Origin: Litoditis marina
Taxonomy: Eukaryota > Nematoda > Chromadorea > Rhabditida > Rhabditidae
NCBI GenBank assembly: GCA_964036275.1
Contig: OZ038433.1
Coordinates: 12,982,446 to 13,046,445 of the forward strand
Direction: 5' to 3'
Length of the DNA stretch: 64,000 nt
The position numbers and the translations under genes were made by a program. The notes beneath the pieces were generated by a model. It searched no databases, was not told where the DNA came from, and worked only from the letters and a program-made list of their open reading frames with translations. Positions 23,301-33,400 of this stretch are shown one piece after another (the first letter of the stretch is position 1; each line of letters opens with the position of its first letter).

Positions 23301-26300
23301 CGCACGCTACGCGTCAAAATGAGAAATTATGCAGATTTGGGTCAAATTTGTGAACTGTGATTATCGATCATGGAGATTGCGAATGTGGATATCAATTTTA
23401 TATCACGCACGCGACGCGTGCACGCGCCGCGACAAAAATTTAAAAACCCGTAGAATTCAATAAAACTTGGGAACCTGAGGAAATTGATCATTCTGAAGTC
23501 AGATGTGAGCTTGGTACGAACTTGGGGTCAAGCGCGCGCGCAGCACGCGACGCGACAAAAAATTCCAACTTTTGTGCATGAAGATAAATTTTTGGGATTG
23601 GGAGTGGTTGGCCACGCGGATAAGAAGGTATTACGAGTTTCGGTCGAATACCCCACCTTCACCAATTTCATATGAATCGACTCATTTTGATATTTCTGCC
23701 TCGTCGCGTGCACGCGCTTCGCGTGAGTGAAATTGAGTATATGGCATGGGGATCGGGGGAAAAATGTAGAGTTACCCCCCCCCCCTATGTTTGACCCCCC
23801 CCGTGGTAGTCTGACCCCCCACCCAAGCTAAAAGCACCAAAATCTTTTCTAGGTGGGGGGTATAAGTACATTGAGGGTGGGGGGAAAAGGTACATTGTAG
23901 ATAGTTACTTCTTACCCCCCACAATAGAAAGTGGGGGGTAAATCTACACCCCCGGCAATCATGTACACTTACCCCCCCCCAACAACATATTTTTAGTTTG
24001 GAATGAGCAGTGTACCTCTACCCCCCACTCGGGGGTGGGGGGTACAAATACACTTTACTTGTACCCCCCACCCCCGAGTGGGGGGTAGAGGTACACTGTA
24101 GTCACACCCCCCCCCCCCACCTGCAAAGTGGGGGGTCAGAATAAACTGTACTTCTCAGCCTTCAGCAACCTGAAAATAAACTATAATTTATCATCCATGA
24201 ATCCATGAAAGCAACAAAGGCGTATCACATAAAAAACGCATCAACAAGAATCATAAATGCATGATAATTAAACTTATTACAAAAAAACAAATACAATAAA
24301 CATAACAAAAAGAAATTATTAAATTCGTAAATTTTTCAAACGCTACCTAATACAGCGGATACTCAGTCAACCTACGCAACCAATTAGACGCGGCGCGTTC
24401 GCGTCACGGTGCGCGGTTACGGTGCGCGGGTGGGGGGTCACTATACACTTCCCCTCGCCCAATACAGTTTTGGAAAAGTGGGGGGTAACTCTACATTGTT
24501 CCCGGGATCGGTAACAATGATCATCAGCGTTTCTGTTTTTCACGATGTCCAAAGTTTATCAAAATTCATTCATTTTCACATTTTGTCGCGGCGCGTGCGC
24601 GCGTCGCGTGCGATGAGATAGACGTCAATTTCAAGAATAACTATAAATATCTATGGAATGAAGTATTTAAAATTGTCAAAAGTTACTTTTGAATTTGAAA
24701 CTAACAAAATCGAAAAAATGAATTCTGGAACGTTCATACTTTTCTGATACGTTGGCGCCAAGATACGGATACAAAATGAGACGATACAAATAATTCGAAA
24801 ATGAATCGTGTATCTGTATCTTGTATCGCACAAAAAGTCTGAAGACAGCCTAAGAAGCTCGTTCCAATAGCTCATGAGGTGATCCCATGAACTTTTGTGG
24901 CGATTGCTACGCCGCCTGGGAATTTGAGCATATTACTGTAGAGGGTTAGAAGTGGGTGGCACAAACTATAACCATACCAACCTTTGGCGCTGACCAGAAT
25001 ACACAGAAACAGTATGAATACGGATATTCTGCTCATCCACAAAATGATGGTCCGTTCTCTTTTGAACTTCTCCTGTTGGCGCTGTTTCAAGGCTTTTACG
25101 TTCGTTTTTTCGCCCTGACCCTCAGGAGGCTAAAAATCAATACGTATGAATACTGGGTATCAGGACAGTAGTAATTTGGTCGCCTTTTCAGTTCACCTAC
25201 TTTTCTAACACATTTCATTAGAAGTTACTTCATTTCCAACTTTATGCGTCTCTCTAAAAGTACGTTCTTGTTCCGTTCTCTCATCTATTTTGGAGAAATG
25301 CAGGAGTGCGATGCTAACTAAGTCCATAACTGACGAGGGGAAAATTGTACAATTGCCCCCCCCCCTCACCTTAAGTCCCCCCCCCGTAGTACTATCACCC
25401 CCCTCCCAATACGATTTCCTATAGAGAGGGGGGTGATTGTAAATGGGTGGTAATTGTACAATGTCGACGTTTAACAATCGCCCCCCACTCAATCCAAACC
25501 TGCAGTAAAGAAGGACGTTGTACAATCACCCCCCCCCCCCCCCCCCCTAGGGGTGGGGGGCGATTGTACTACGGGTCGGATTCCAACCTATTTCGGCTCA
25601 AGGGGGGGGGGACGATTGTACAATAAACCCCTGACGAGTGGGTGACAATTGAGCTGGAACACTTTGGGCGGATGTCTCAAATCAAAAACTGTGTTAGTAG
25701 TTTTGCTGCAATTTCGTCCGATCTTAATTTGTCCACACATCATACTTATGGGAGAAGAACGACTCTTGAAGTCCTTGCTTGGGGAAAATTGAAGTATCGC
25801 CCCCCACTTTAGTTGGGTTCCCCCCGTAGCACTTCAACCCCCCACCCAAGCTAAAACCTGAAAATCTAGGAGAGGGGGGGGGGTCATAATTCAACGTCAG
25901 CTTTTACTATTTAGCCCTCACCTGGGTCGGCGGGGGGTGGAACTTCAATGGTGGGGGGTCAAACTTCAAAGAGTGGGGGGCTGAACTTCAATACCGGAAA
26001 TGGTGGGGGGGGGGGGGCAAACTACAATTCCCCAAACGCAATACGACATCAAAACGGTGGGGGGGGGGGGTAAAAAGTCAATGTTCCCCTTGCTTGAGTT
26101 ATGGATTGTAGCCAAATGTATTTGAGCCTAATCATCACCCACAGAACTGTCCACATACATATTTTCTACAGTTGGGCGGCGACTCGCTCTTGAATCCCAT
26201 AGTTTATTCGCAATTGAATCTATAGTTCGTTTCACCAATCGATGACTTTCTACAGTAATCTTTCGAATATTCAAGGGCATTTATCGAACCAATAAATATG

Positions 26301-29300
26301 AATTCAGATTCACTGTTTTCTATGCTTGTAGTAACCAATATGGAAAGCGAAATCTCAAAGTTTAAACTGTTCGCAATATCTGAAAGATAGGAAAAATTCT
26401 CTTAAAAGTTTTATAAGCTCACTGTAGAAGGCTATTGTTGCGTGAAACGGACTATGGCCAACCTGTGAATAAGTTTCGATGATATCGTCCAAGTTAACCG
26501 GTCTCTTCTGGCTCTCTTTCTTCCGAAACGCGGCCAACATTCTCTGAAAAATCACGTTCTATAGAAGTTACAAAAAAACTTGAAACTTTTGAAAAGAAAA
26601 CTAGAAATAAAATGAGCGAAAACAAAAAAAGTGCCCTCTCCTCTACATTACATTATTTTCGAGTTTCTGCAGCACTCTTTATGTTTGGCGAATCACTGGA
26701 AATGTAGTCCAACTACAATAAACGACAAAAATATAGAATAACTGAAGAAGTTAATGAACGAGAAATGTTAGCCAAACTTGCCTTTTGCAGTTTTTTCCTG
26801 GAAGAAGAAGTTCTTGCGGTGCCGGTACCAGACTCACTCGATTGTTTCACTGAAAACAACTTTATAGTCCTCGTCAACAGAAAGGCGGGAGAGTACTGTA
26901 TATCTCACTTCCCGCTGTGTACCGTGTACGCACACATGTATTCGATTTCAAAACTTGTGGGTTATGTACTCTAATAGCCCAGTGGTTAGCGCACTGCTAC
27001 GAATATTTTGCTTGCAGGTTCGATTCCGGTGAGCGACAGAAATTTATAAATTTGGCACACATTATACTTTCTGATCTATGAAAAAAACAAAAACCAGTCA
27101 CCTAACAAAACCAGTACTTTGTTTGTATCGCCTATCGCACGAGAACTATTAGTACGAGTTTGAACCAGGTTACATTACTGTAGAACTACTCCAAAGGGGA
27201 AAATGTGATTTTCGATGCTTTCTGATGTGTCTTTATTGGCACTTTTGTCGGCCCTATTCAGTACGAAACCGCTTGTTTTATGAACTTACTATTTATTTAT
27301 CCACCAAAATACTTTTTTGATATCTTTTGATCTCCTTTGTTAGTGCTTTTGTCAGTCCTATTCAGTATACAACCGCTTTTGACGTGAAATTACTAATGAA
27401 TTATAGTCTAAAACGTGTAATTTGTATTTTATCCACTTTTGTTGGCCCTTTGGTTAGTCCTATTCACTATGAAACTGTTTGTGATACAAAGTTATTGATG
27501 AACTACTCCAATGTTTTTCTAGTTATTTTTGATCTACCTTTATTGTCCTTATTCCGGGGGGAAAGACTGGCGACTGGTGGAATCGAAGCTCTGGAACTTT
27601 CCACCTGGACAGGCGACAGCTGGTTTGAACCGACTGGCAGGACCTGCAAGAAAAGAATAAAATGAAGAATTGGGTTTGTTATCCTATCAATTCTCTCACA
27701 ATCATATTTCTCTATTACAAAATAAGCCAAAGATGGAAGAAAAGGCAAGTATATAAACAGAGTTGGAGAAATCCATCAGAAAAAACAACTATGCATTTAG
27801 TTTTCTGAACTGCAACCTTTATCATTGTACCAAAACATAAAAAGGTTGGTATAAAATAGTGTTCACTTTGTTGAATTCTTAATCGAAAACTCGAACCTGA
27901 GTCTTGTCACTCTTCACGGGTCGATTGCTCTTCCTCGTTTTTTCACTAGCTTTTGTCCGATCTATGCCGAGTGCTGTCACGGTCAACTTCTCATGGGAAG
28001 ATGTGTACATTTTGTCCCTTTTGGTACCAGGTTCTGAAGGAAGTAGTTAAAAAAGTTGACATTTAATAGTAAAACTAAGGGTTAGATTTTATAGTATGAC
28101 TTTCTTTCGGTGTAATCATAGTTTTCTCATCTGAGCTCTACAGTGTACAGTTGGACTCGTTAATGATAACTTTTTTCTGGAGATGAATGAAAAAGTATTT
28201 TTTTTATTTTGCTACAAAAAAAAAACTTTGAAACCTCAAATTTTCAACAATAAAAGCTTCAGCTCGTTGAGCTACTGAGAAATTGAATGAATCACATACC
28301 TTGATCATCGGATATTTGAGATTCTTCCGGAATTTCCTGAAATTACCGTCAGTAATTGTATTTGTCGGTCAACGTGTGTATTGAACCACTAATCGTTCAG
28401 TTTCAACAGTACATCAATGTGATCAAAATCGGAGATTTCGACAAAAAAAAGTTTCACCCCGGATATCCTGGCTCAGGTGAACAATAAATATTATTTCTTA
28501 TATGTATTTCGAATGCGGAAAAAAAATCAATATATCGAATTTCTGAACAAGCCTGAGTCTCTTTCACTCCGTGTCTCAACGTATAATCGATAGTTCCGCA
28601 GGACTAAAGGTTATAGGATTTGTCAAACCGTCGTGGACACCGTACCATCAATTTTGTATGGGGTGGGGTTTGGCGAGCGGCCAGTTGGTCTGCGTATCAT
28701 TGATCTACTCACTCTCTCAACTGCTGGCAGATAATCAACGATCGCTCGCCCCGCATCGCTCAATCAATCGAACTTTCTGCTGTCTTTATGGGGAAAATGG
28801 CGACTATAGATTCTCTCGCTGTTTTTGTTGTTTGATTTCGTTGCTTTTTGGTCAAAATTCGTGATCACAACGGCGTGTTTCAAGATCGTACTACAAATTA
28901 TATACCCTCAACCCCTATATATCTCACCGTATAATCGATAGTTCCGCAGGATTGGAGGGTCCCCAGATTCCCCCGTCGTTTCTGTTTTCTCAGGGAATCT
29001 AAAATCTTCGTCAGGCGAGGCTTCAACTGCTCCTGTGCTTTTGGGTCCGGTTTGGCAGGTTCTGAAAAGGACGAAATGAGAATTCTATTAGATGAAAGAT
29101 CACGAAATACAATAGATATTGGTATTTTAATAAAATTTATTCTGTCTTTTCTGAAGAAGTGCAAACTTGCTCCATTGAGAACGTGAAAACGATTGAAAGT
29201 TACAAATTTTGTTCCGAACAAACTTTTTGTTCCGTGTTCACCTGATTTTTCTAGTTTGCTAAAACAACCACTAACCATCGACTAAATCCTTTGACGGAAC

Positions 29301-29601
29301 TTCCTTCACACCTGTAAAGGGAAATTCAGAAATTTTTCTGAAAACTTCGACTATCAAAATTTTCAATTTGAAAAAGACTACTTCTTCTCCGTGAGCGAAA
29401 CGTGGTTTTTTTTTACAGATTGAACAGTAAAGTGCACGTAACAAACAGTAAAAAAAATAACCATGATAACAGTGTGTAAATATATAAGATCACTTGATTT
29501 CACTTGAACTCAGAAAGTACTAGAGAGAAAAACTCAAGAATGAGATGTTCGAGTTCCATACCGGCATATGCCGACTTGGTTGCAGATTTTGCGCCGTCCA
29601 T
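20378..29601 (-). CDS. Single-pass membrane protein with thrombospondin type 1-like repeat, 12 exons
   Basis: Exons in transcript order: 29562-29601, 29276-29311, 28928-29061, 28300-28336, 27897-28033, 27538-27643, 26782-26849, 26463-26543, 24982-25081, 22255-22373, 21859-21958, 20378-20586. All phases close (1167 nt, 388 aa). Seen: a Lys/Arg/Ser-rich N-terminal region of about 223 aa with no signal peptide, one hydrophobic segment at about 224-245 (ISVFILFLCILVSA), an ectodomain with WTSWSTCINGEKRRWR (TSP1-like, near 311-335) and a Thr-rich tail with three SVQTTTT-like units encoded by a 27-nt repeat. Inferred: type II topology with the TSP1 part outside the cell. The family is otherwise not recognised. 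Odd points: the exon 7 donor is GC (AAG then GCAAGT), and the exon 10 donor must also be GC (GAG then GCGGGT) to keep frame, because the adjacent GTTGTT does not. The exon 10 end is the weakest part of the model. Confidence 0.75.
20411..20491 (-). repeat. 27-bp tandem repeat coding a Thr-rich tail
   Basis: Three near-identical 27-nt units in the last exon encode Q-T-T-T-T-S-V type repeats. The unit length is a multiple of three, so copy-number change keeps frame. Thr-rich tails of this kind on extracellular proteins are often O-glycosylated; that is inference. Confidence 0.75.
20633..20868. mobile_element. MITE, CTCCTACAGTA family
   Basis: The ends are inverted copies of TATAGTTCACACCATTCC and ACTGAGACTCCTACAGTA. 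A second copy lies at 4863-5095 in channel intron 1. It begins with TATA, as expected for a TA-target element. It sits in the last intron of the TSP1-like gene. Confidence 0.65.
21133..21657. mobile_element. Two adjacent TATAGTNTGTT MITEs (21133-21368 and 21414-21657)
   Basis: Each has its own pair of inverted ends (TATACTCTGTTTCACC ... GAAACAAACTATA; TATAGTCTGTTCC ... GAAACGAACTATA). They belong to two interior subfamilies and lie 45 bp apart in the last intron of the TSP1-like gene. Confidence 0.65.
22953..24850. mobile_element. Third nested element: PIF/Harbinger-like non-autonomous transposon (~1.9 kb)
   Basis: Long inverted termini start GGCTGTCTTCAGACTTTT at the left and mirror this at 24807-24850, flanked by TAA on both sides. 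A 3-bp TWA target duplication is typical of PIF/Harbinger. There is no transposase frame. The interior holds several short CpG-rich blocks (near 23288, 23402, 23529, 23702, 24381, 24586) in otherwise AT-rich DNA, plus an inserted hAT-like element. Confidence 0.75.
23757..24503. mobile_element. Innermost nested element: G/C-run hAT-like MITE with 8-bp TSD
   Basis: Flanked by GGGATCGG at 23749-23756 and 24504-24511. Ends GGGAAAAATGTAGAGTTA and its inverse. Built of many CCCCCC and GGGGGG runs, each next to a short TACAC/TAGAG tag. An 8-bp duplication fits the hAT superfamily. Confidence 0.8.
25338..25630. mobile_element. G/C-run hAT-like MITE, ACAAT type, with 8-bp TSD
   Basis: Flanked by CTGACGAG at 25330-25337 and 25631-25638. 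Ends GGGAAAATTGTACAAT and ATTGTACAATAAACCC. Lies in intron 8 of the TSP1-like gene. Long homopolymer C and G runs inside may be collapsed in the assembly. Confidence 0.85.
25782..26088. mobile_element. G/C-run hAT-like MITE, TTGAAGT type, with 8-bp TSD
   Basis: Flanked by CTTGCTTG at 25774-25781 and 26089-26096. Starts GGGAAAATTGAAGTATCG. The tag next to each G run here is ACTTCAA rather than ACAAT, so it is a separate subfamily from its neighbour at 25338. Confidence 0.85.
26219..26457. mobile_element. TATAGTNTGTT MITE copy next to exon 8 donor of the TSP1-like gene
   Basis: Left end TATAGTTCGTTTCACCAATC, right end GTGAAACGGACTAT. The right end is only about 5-6 bp from the exon 8 donor at 26462. 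Confidence 0.65.
26870..27052 (+). repeat. tRNA-derived SINE-like repeat
   Basis: Contains a pol III A-box-like TAGCCCAGTGGTTAGCGC and B-box GGTTCGATTCC in tRNA-like spacing, then AATTTATAAATTTGGCAC. A second copy is at 47925-48106. The acceptor arm does not pair, so this is not a functional tRNA gene. Confidence 0.6.
28577..28603 (-). other. Copy of the 3' end of exon 3 of the TSP1-like gene with a broken donor
   Basis: Matches the exon 3 end at 28928-28951 (…CGGAACTATCGATTATACG). The true donor is GTGAGA; here it reads TTGAGA. Its intron side abuts a 197-bp dispersed repeat at 28612. Confidence 0.75.
28612..28808. mobile_element. 197-bp dispersed repeat TATAGGATTTGTC...GGCGACTATA
   Basis: About 90 percent similar by eye to 35506-35702. 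It contains, on the minus strand, GAGAGAGTGAGTAGATCAATG, which resembles the unit of the 32-bp minisatellite at 48646-49798. In intron 3 of the TSP1-like gene. Confidence 0.7.
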
Positions 29602-29613
29602 GACCGAAAAACG

Positions 29614-29628
29614 ACTGGAAATGAGGGA
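29614..29628 (-). promoter_or_regulatory. Possible trans-splice acceptor of the TSP1-like gene
   Basis: On the minus strand CCCTCATTTCCAG precedes the proposed ATG (29601) by about 12 nt. No upstream exon joins in phase, so a spliced-leader acceptor is likely. The genes at 29601 (minus) and 30448 (plus) diverge, sharing about 0.85 kb of control region. Confidence 0.45.
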
Positions 29629-30097
29629 ATTTCTTTGCAACTCACGTGTTCACGTGAAGAAAACGTGTTCCGTAGACACGTTAGGGTCCGGAAAACAGTA
29701 GACGAATAGGAGCAGGCAAACAGCTCACGTGCACTTCCCGGTAACGCGTTAACACGTTTTTCCATGGTGGAAATCGGGAGAGTTTGCCGAGTTTGCCATT
29801 CTACTCGAAGTCTTCATCTGAGGTGGTCGCGTTCACTATTTTCTCTCGGGTGAGGTCTTCTTTTTCGGAAACTTTGGAGTTTAGCCCCCCCCCCTAAGCT
29901 GCCTTAGTTAGAACATTCTTTAGGATAGAAAATTTTGGCTTGCACTACAGTCTTCAAAAATACTCCAGTCTTTCTGATATCAGTTTTGACTGTACGATGG
30001 AATCGAACGTAATGAAATGTGCGTAGTTTTTTTGAACAAGAATAAATAGCATTGTATCCTTATTAATTATATTTCAAACTTTCAGCCCCCCCCCCCC

Positions 30098-30130
30098 CCC
30101 CCCTGCTATGTGCCAGGCGCGTGACTGTAG
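30098..30130 (+). other. Copy of the first coding exon start of the 420-aa gene
   Basis: CTATGTGCCAGGCGCGTGACT repeats the start-codon region at 30446 with few changes. It is preceded by CTTTCAG and a run of C. In frame it would read MCQARDCS and then stop. Another instance of a partial exon copied beside the true one. Confidence 0.65.
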
Positions 30131-30430
30131 CATACGTAGAAATGATGTAGCCCATGAATTCTTATTTCAACCCTTATACCTCCATTGTTGATGTGCCATA
30201 GCTGGGACAACTGAAAAAGGGAAACAATGGACTGCTTTAAGGGTGGAACAATCTCTATTTGTAACTCTTCTAAACTATCTCCACCTTCACTTTGATTCTA
30301 ACATAAAAAAAGCACATGCAGCAGGAAGTTGAGAGTACACTATGTGATACATCAGTTCATGTAGGTACAATGTGTCGAGTACATGAATGTGTTGAATAAA
30401 TATTGAAGTATTAAAATACTAAACTATATA

Positions 30431-30443
30431 TTTTCATTTCCAG
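30431..30443 (+). promoter_or_regulatory. Likely trans-splice acceptor of the 420-aa gene
   Basis: TTTTCATTTCCAG ends 4 nt before the ATG at 30448. This spacing is typical of nematode spliced-leader acceptors. An upstream cis-spliced exon is the alternative. Confidence 0.5.
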
Positions 30444-30447
30444 CTTG

Positions 30448-33400
30448 ATGTGCCAGACGTGTGACTGTAAGTATCCAATCGATATTCCGGATTGGGTTCC
30501 GGCCGCGATAGCCGTCTCAATTGCACTGCTTTCCGCCATTGCCGTCGCTATCGTCTACGCCTGTCAGGAGGCCGAGAAACATAGGGTATTTAGTTATTTA
30601 TTTGTTTATTTATTTGTTTGTTTATTTGTTTATTTATTTGTTTGTTTATTTATTTGTTTGTTTATTGATTCATTCACTTCAATTCATGGCTTATACGCTC
30701 ATTAGAGAAAAGAAAACTACGAGTTGACCGTGATTGAGTTGTAGTATAGTTCCGGTCATTCCTACGGAGACTTGGCAGCGTGCCAATGAATTTTCCCGAC
30801 TATTTTTCCCCACTTTGAAGTTTTCAAATAACTGGAAATCTCTGTTGGCGGTTGTTCAGTTCCTTTTTTTTAGAATACTTAGGTCTGCTCCAAGAAATAG
30901 TCATCCAAAAATCTTGGCACAACGCCAATGGGTCCCAGTGGGAATGAAACGAACTATAGAACATATATCAGAACATTCGAACTACAATCGAGCGGAATCG
31001 AACTGCATCCTTGTATTAGCCACGCCTACGCCTTGAAACACAAGGAATTGGATTGGCTCTTTCAAAAGAAAATCAATACGGTAGATCAACTATTCTCAAG
31101 AAGTTCACAAGGATGAACGTTATAGTATGAACACCGACTTAGGAATGAAAACCTCATACATTATCTGTTTCCAGAACTTCTATGGTCGCGAGGACAAATT
31201 ATCACACGAGGAGGAGGAACAAAACCAGAAAACGAAGGAGGACATGGAGGCTATTGCATATGGAAAATGCACCGATGAGGTCACTACATTCTTTTCATCA
31301 TTTTACAGTAGGGTTGTTAATCAATTCCAAAAATCAAGTCAATTCCAATTCCAATTCTTTTTCATTTCTCAAAAACCACTCAATTCCAATTCCAATTCTT
31401 TCTCATTTCTCAAAAACCACTCAATTCCAATTCCAATTCTTTTGCAATTCTCAAAACCACTCAATTCCAATTCCAATTCTTTTAGATTTTCAAAAACTGC
31501 TCAATTCCAATTCCAATTCCGATCAATTCCTCGAAATCTCAGATTTTCAATTCCAATTCCATTGGAATTGATTGGAATTGATTAGAATTGACTGTGTTTC
31601 CAACTTCATGTCAGTTTTTTTTCAAAAAACGAAAAGAAACAATGTTCACTTTGGTTCCATTGCCCAAAAAACATAAGGAACAATGGTAATTAAATAATGA
31701 AAAACAAAAATCAGCATGGAATTGTAAATCAATTCTGAATCAATTCCGAGTAAAAATCAAGTCAATTCCGATTCCAATTCCAGTTGTTCTGATATACGAA
31801 TAAATTGGAATTGCAATTCCAGAAACTTTTTGACAAACAAAAGAATTGGAATTGCAATTCCAACTATTTTTGACATACAAAAGAATTGGAATTGCAATTC
31901 CAATTCTTTTCGACAGACAAAAAGAATTGGAATTGCAATTTTTTTGGAAGATTATCTCAATTCTATCAATTCCAATTCCAATTCCAATTCCAATTCTAAC
32001 AACCCTATTTTACAGTTTTTAGAACTGTTTCAAGACAATTTTAGCGCTTATTTCAGCTTCTAGTACTACAAGTTCAAACTGACACCAAGACGACATTATT
32101 TGAAATAGGTCACTCTTGTAGACTACAACCTGATTAGATTCTGGCCACACATTTTCCACATTTTCGTCGCCAAAACTACTCAAGTTTTCTCGAGTTACTG
32201 TACTCATCAATTTCAAACTATCTGGAAAGCAGTCTATCTATCAGAGGGGTTCAACTTATGATGACCCAACCCTCTGAGAAAACCCGAAACCGTCTTGAAT
32301 CAGGGTCGAAACGGGTTTGAGTACATCTCTTACTGAGCACATTAACCTAATCATACCACCATCCAAAAGTCCTAGTGACACAATTATATTTTGTTCAAAT
32401 AAAATAACCTAATATCTGGAAAGCTTTCTTAACATACTGTAGTAGTGTGAGTATAAATGGAAATGACTATAACCACTCTTCTTCAGTACACGATCCAAAC
32501 CCCGCAGACGAGGACTCCCGGGGTACCCGGAGTTCGGGTCATGGTACGACGGAGACACTATAGACGAACCACTCCACTCGACAGGTTGGTACGATTCGGT
32601 CATTCGAATAATATTCAATCTTGACATTAACAGTGAATAGAAATCTGACCCAATGGTTGTTTGTTTATCTCTGTATTTTTCACGCAGAATCTATGCTTCT
32701 GTCTAAAACACGTTAATAAGACTGGTGGATCACTCGGTTAACACATTGAGGATCAAACTAATAACCTAACGGGTCGGCATGACATTCCATGGTTATCTCT
32801 GCTGAACAAGTTTGTACTTCTGATAATTTTAATATGCTTGTGTAGGAGAAACTTAAACAACTTGAAAAAGTTGAATCGGAAGTTTGCTACGTTACCACCC
32901 CGTGATCCAACTGCTAACACATCAAACCAGAATGAAAATCATTGTTTGTGCTTGCTTGAGAAAGAAAAACCAATTAAATTATTAACAACTGTAACATAGT
33001 TCAGCGTTTTGATTTGTTTTCGTCAGAACGCCTCGACCCGGTTTTTTGACCAAAGAAAGAATAGCCTCCCCAATGTGCACTGCCTTTAAAATGCAGATAA
33101 AAGTCGATAAAACGAATAGAGGAGAAGAGGTGGGTTCGAAATAACTTTTTTTTGTTCATTTTCAAGTTACATCAAGAATTCATTCACTGATATATAATTC
33201 AACTACATAGGTAGGGAACCGTCTATCTCTTACGTCTGTATTCTCATAGAACTGTTGCTATTTACGAGAACAGAACATATAATTGAGTTCTTGGAAATAT
33301 GGAGCCAAATACGTCATTTCACGTTCACGTTCAGACGTACCGATATCACGTTAGCCTACGTATACAAACTGCCTGGAACCGTACCAATTGTGATTAACAG

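Larger units (their letters stand above)
22830..24916. mobile_element. Second nested element: GGCGGCGTAGCAATC-ended MITE
   Basis: Inverted ends GGCGGCGTAGCAATC and GATTGCTACGCCGCC. Uninterrupted copies of about 180 bp lie at 37653-37832 and 62703-62878, which confirms the boundaries. This copy carries the Harbinger-like element. Confidence 0.8.
22668..24970. mobile_element. Outermost of four nested elements: TATAGTNTGTT MITE
   Basis: Left end TATACTCTATTTCACCAATC and right end with GTAGAGGGTTAGAAGTGGG and ACTATA match the abundant 240-bp family seen in many other places. It is split by a second element at 22830-24916. The whole nest is in intron 9 of the TSP1-like gene; its right end stops 11 bp from the exon 9 donor. 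Confidence 0.75.

Noticed and set aside
26984..27045. Functional tRNA gene
   Set aside because: A and B boxes are present but stems do not pair; a second copy with shared flanks shows it is a SINE-like repeat.
28898..29278. 126-aa minus-strand ORF as a separate gene
   Set aside because: Only its middle part is coding, as exon 3 of the TSP1-like gene; the rest is intron.
31127..31585. 152-aa and 129-aa ORFs
   Set aside because: Exon 2 of the 420-aa gene read on into the TTCCAA-rich MITE; Asn/Ser/Gln runs are repeat translation.
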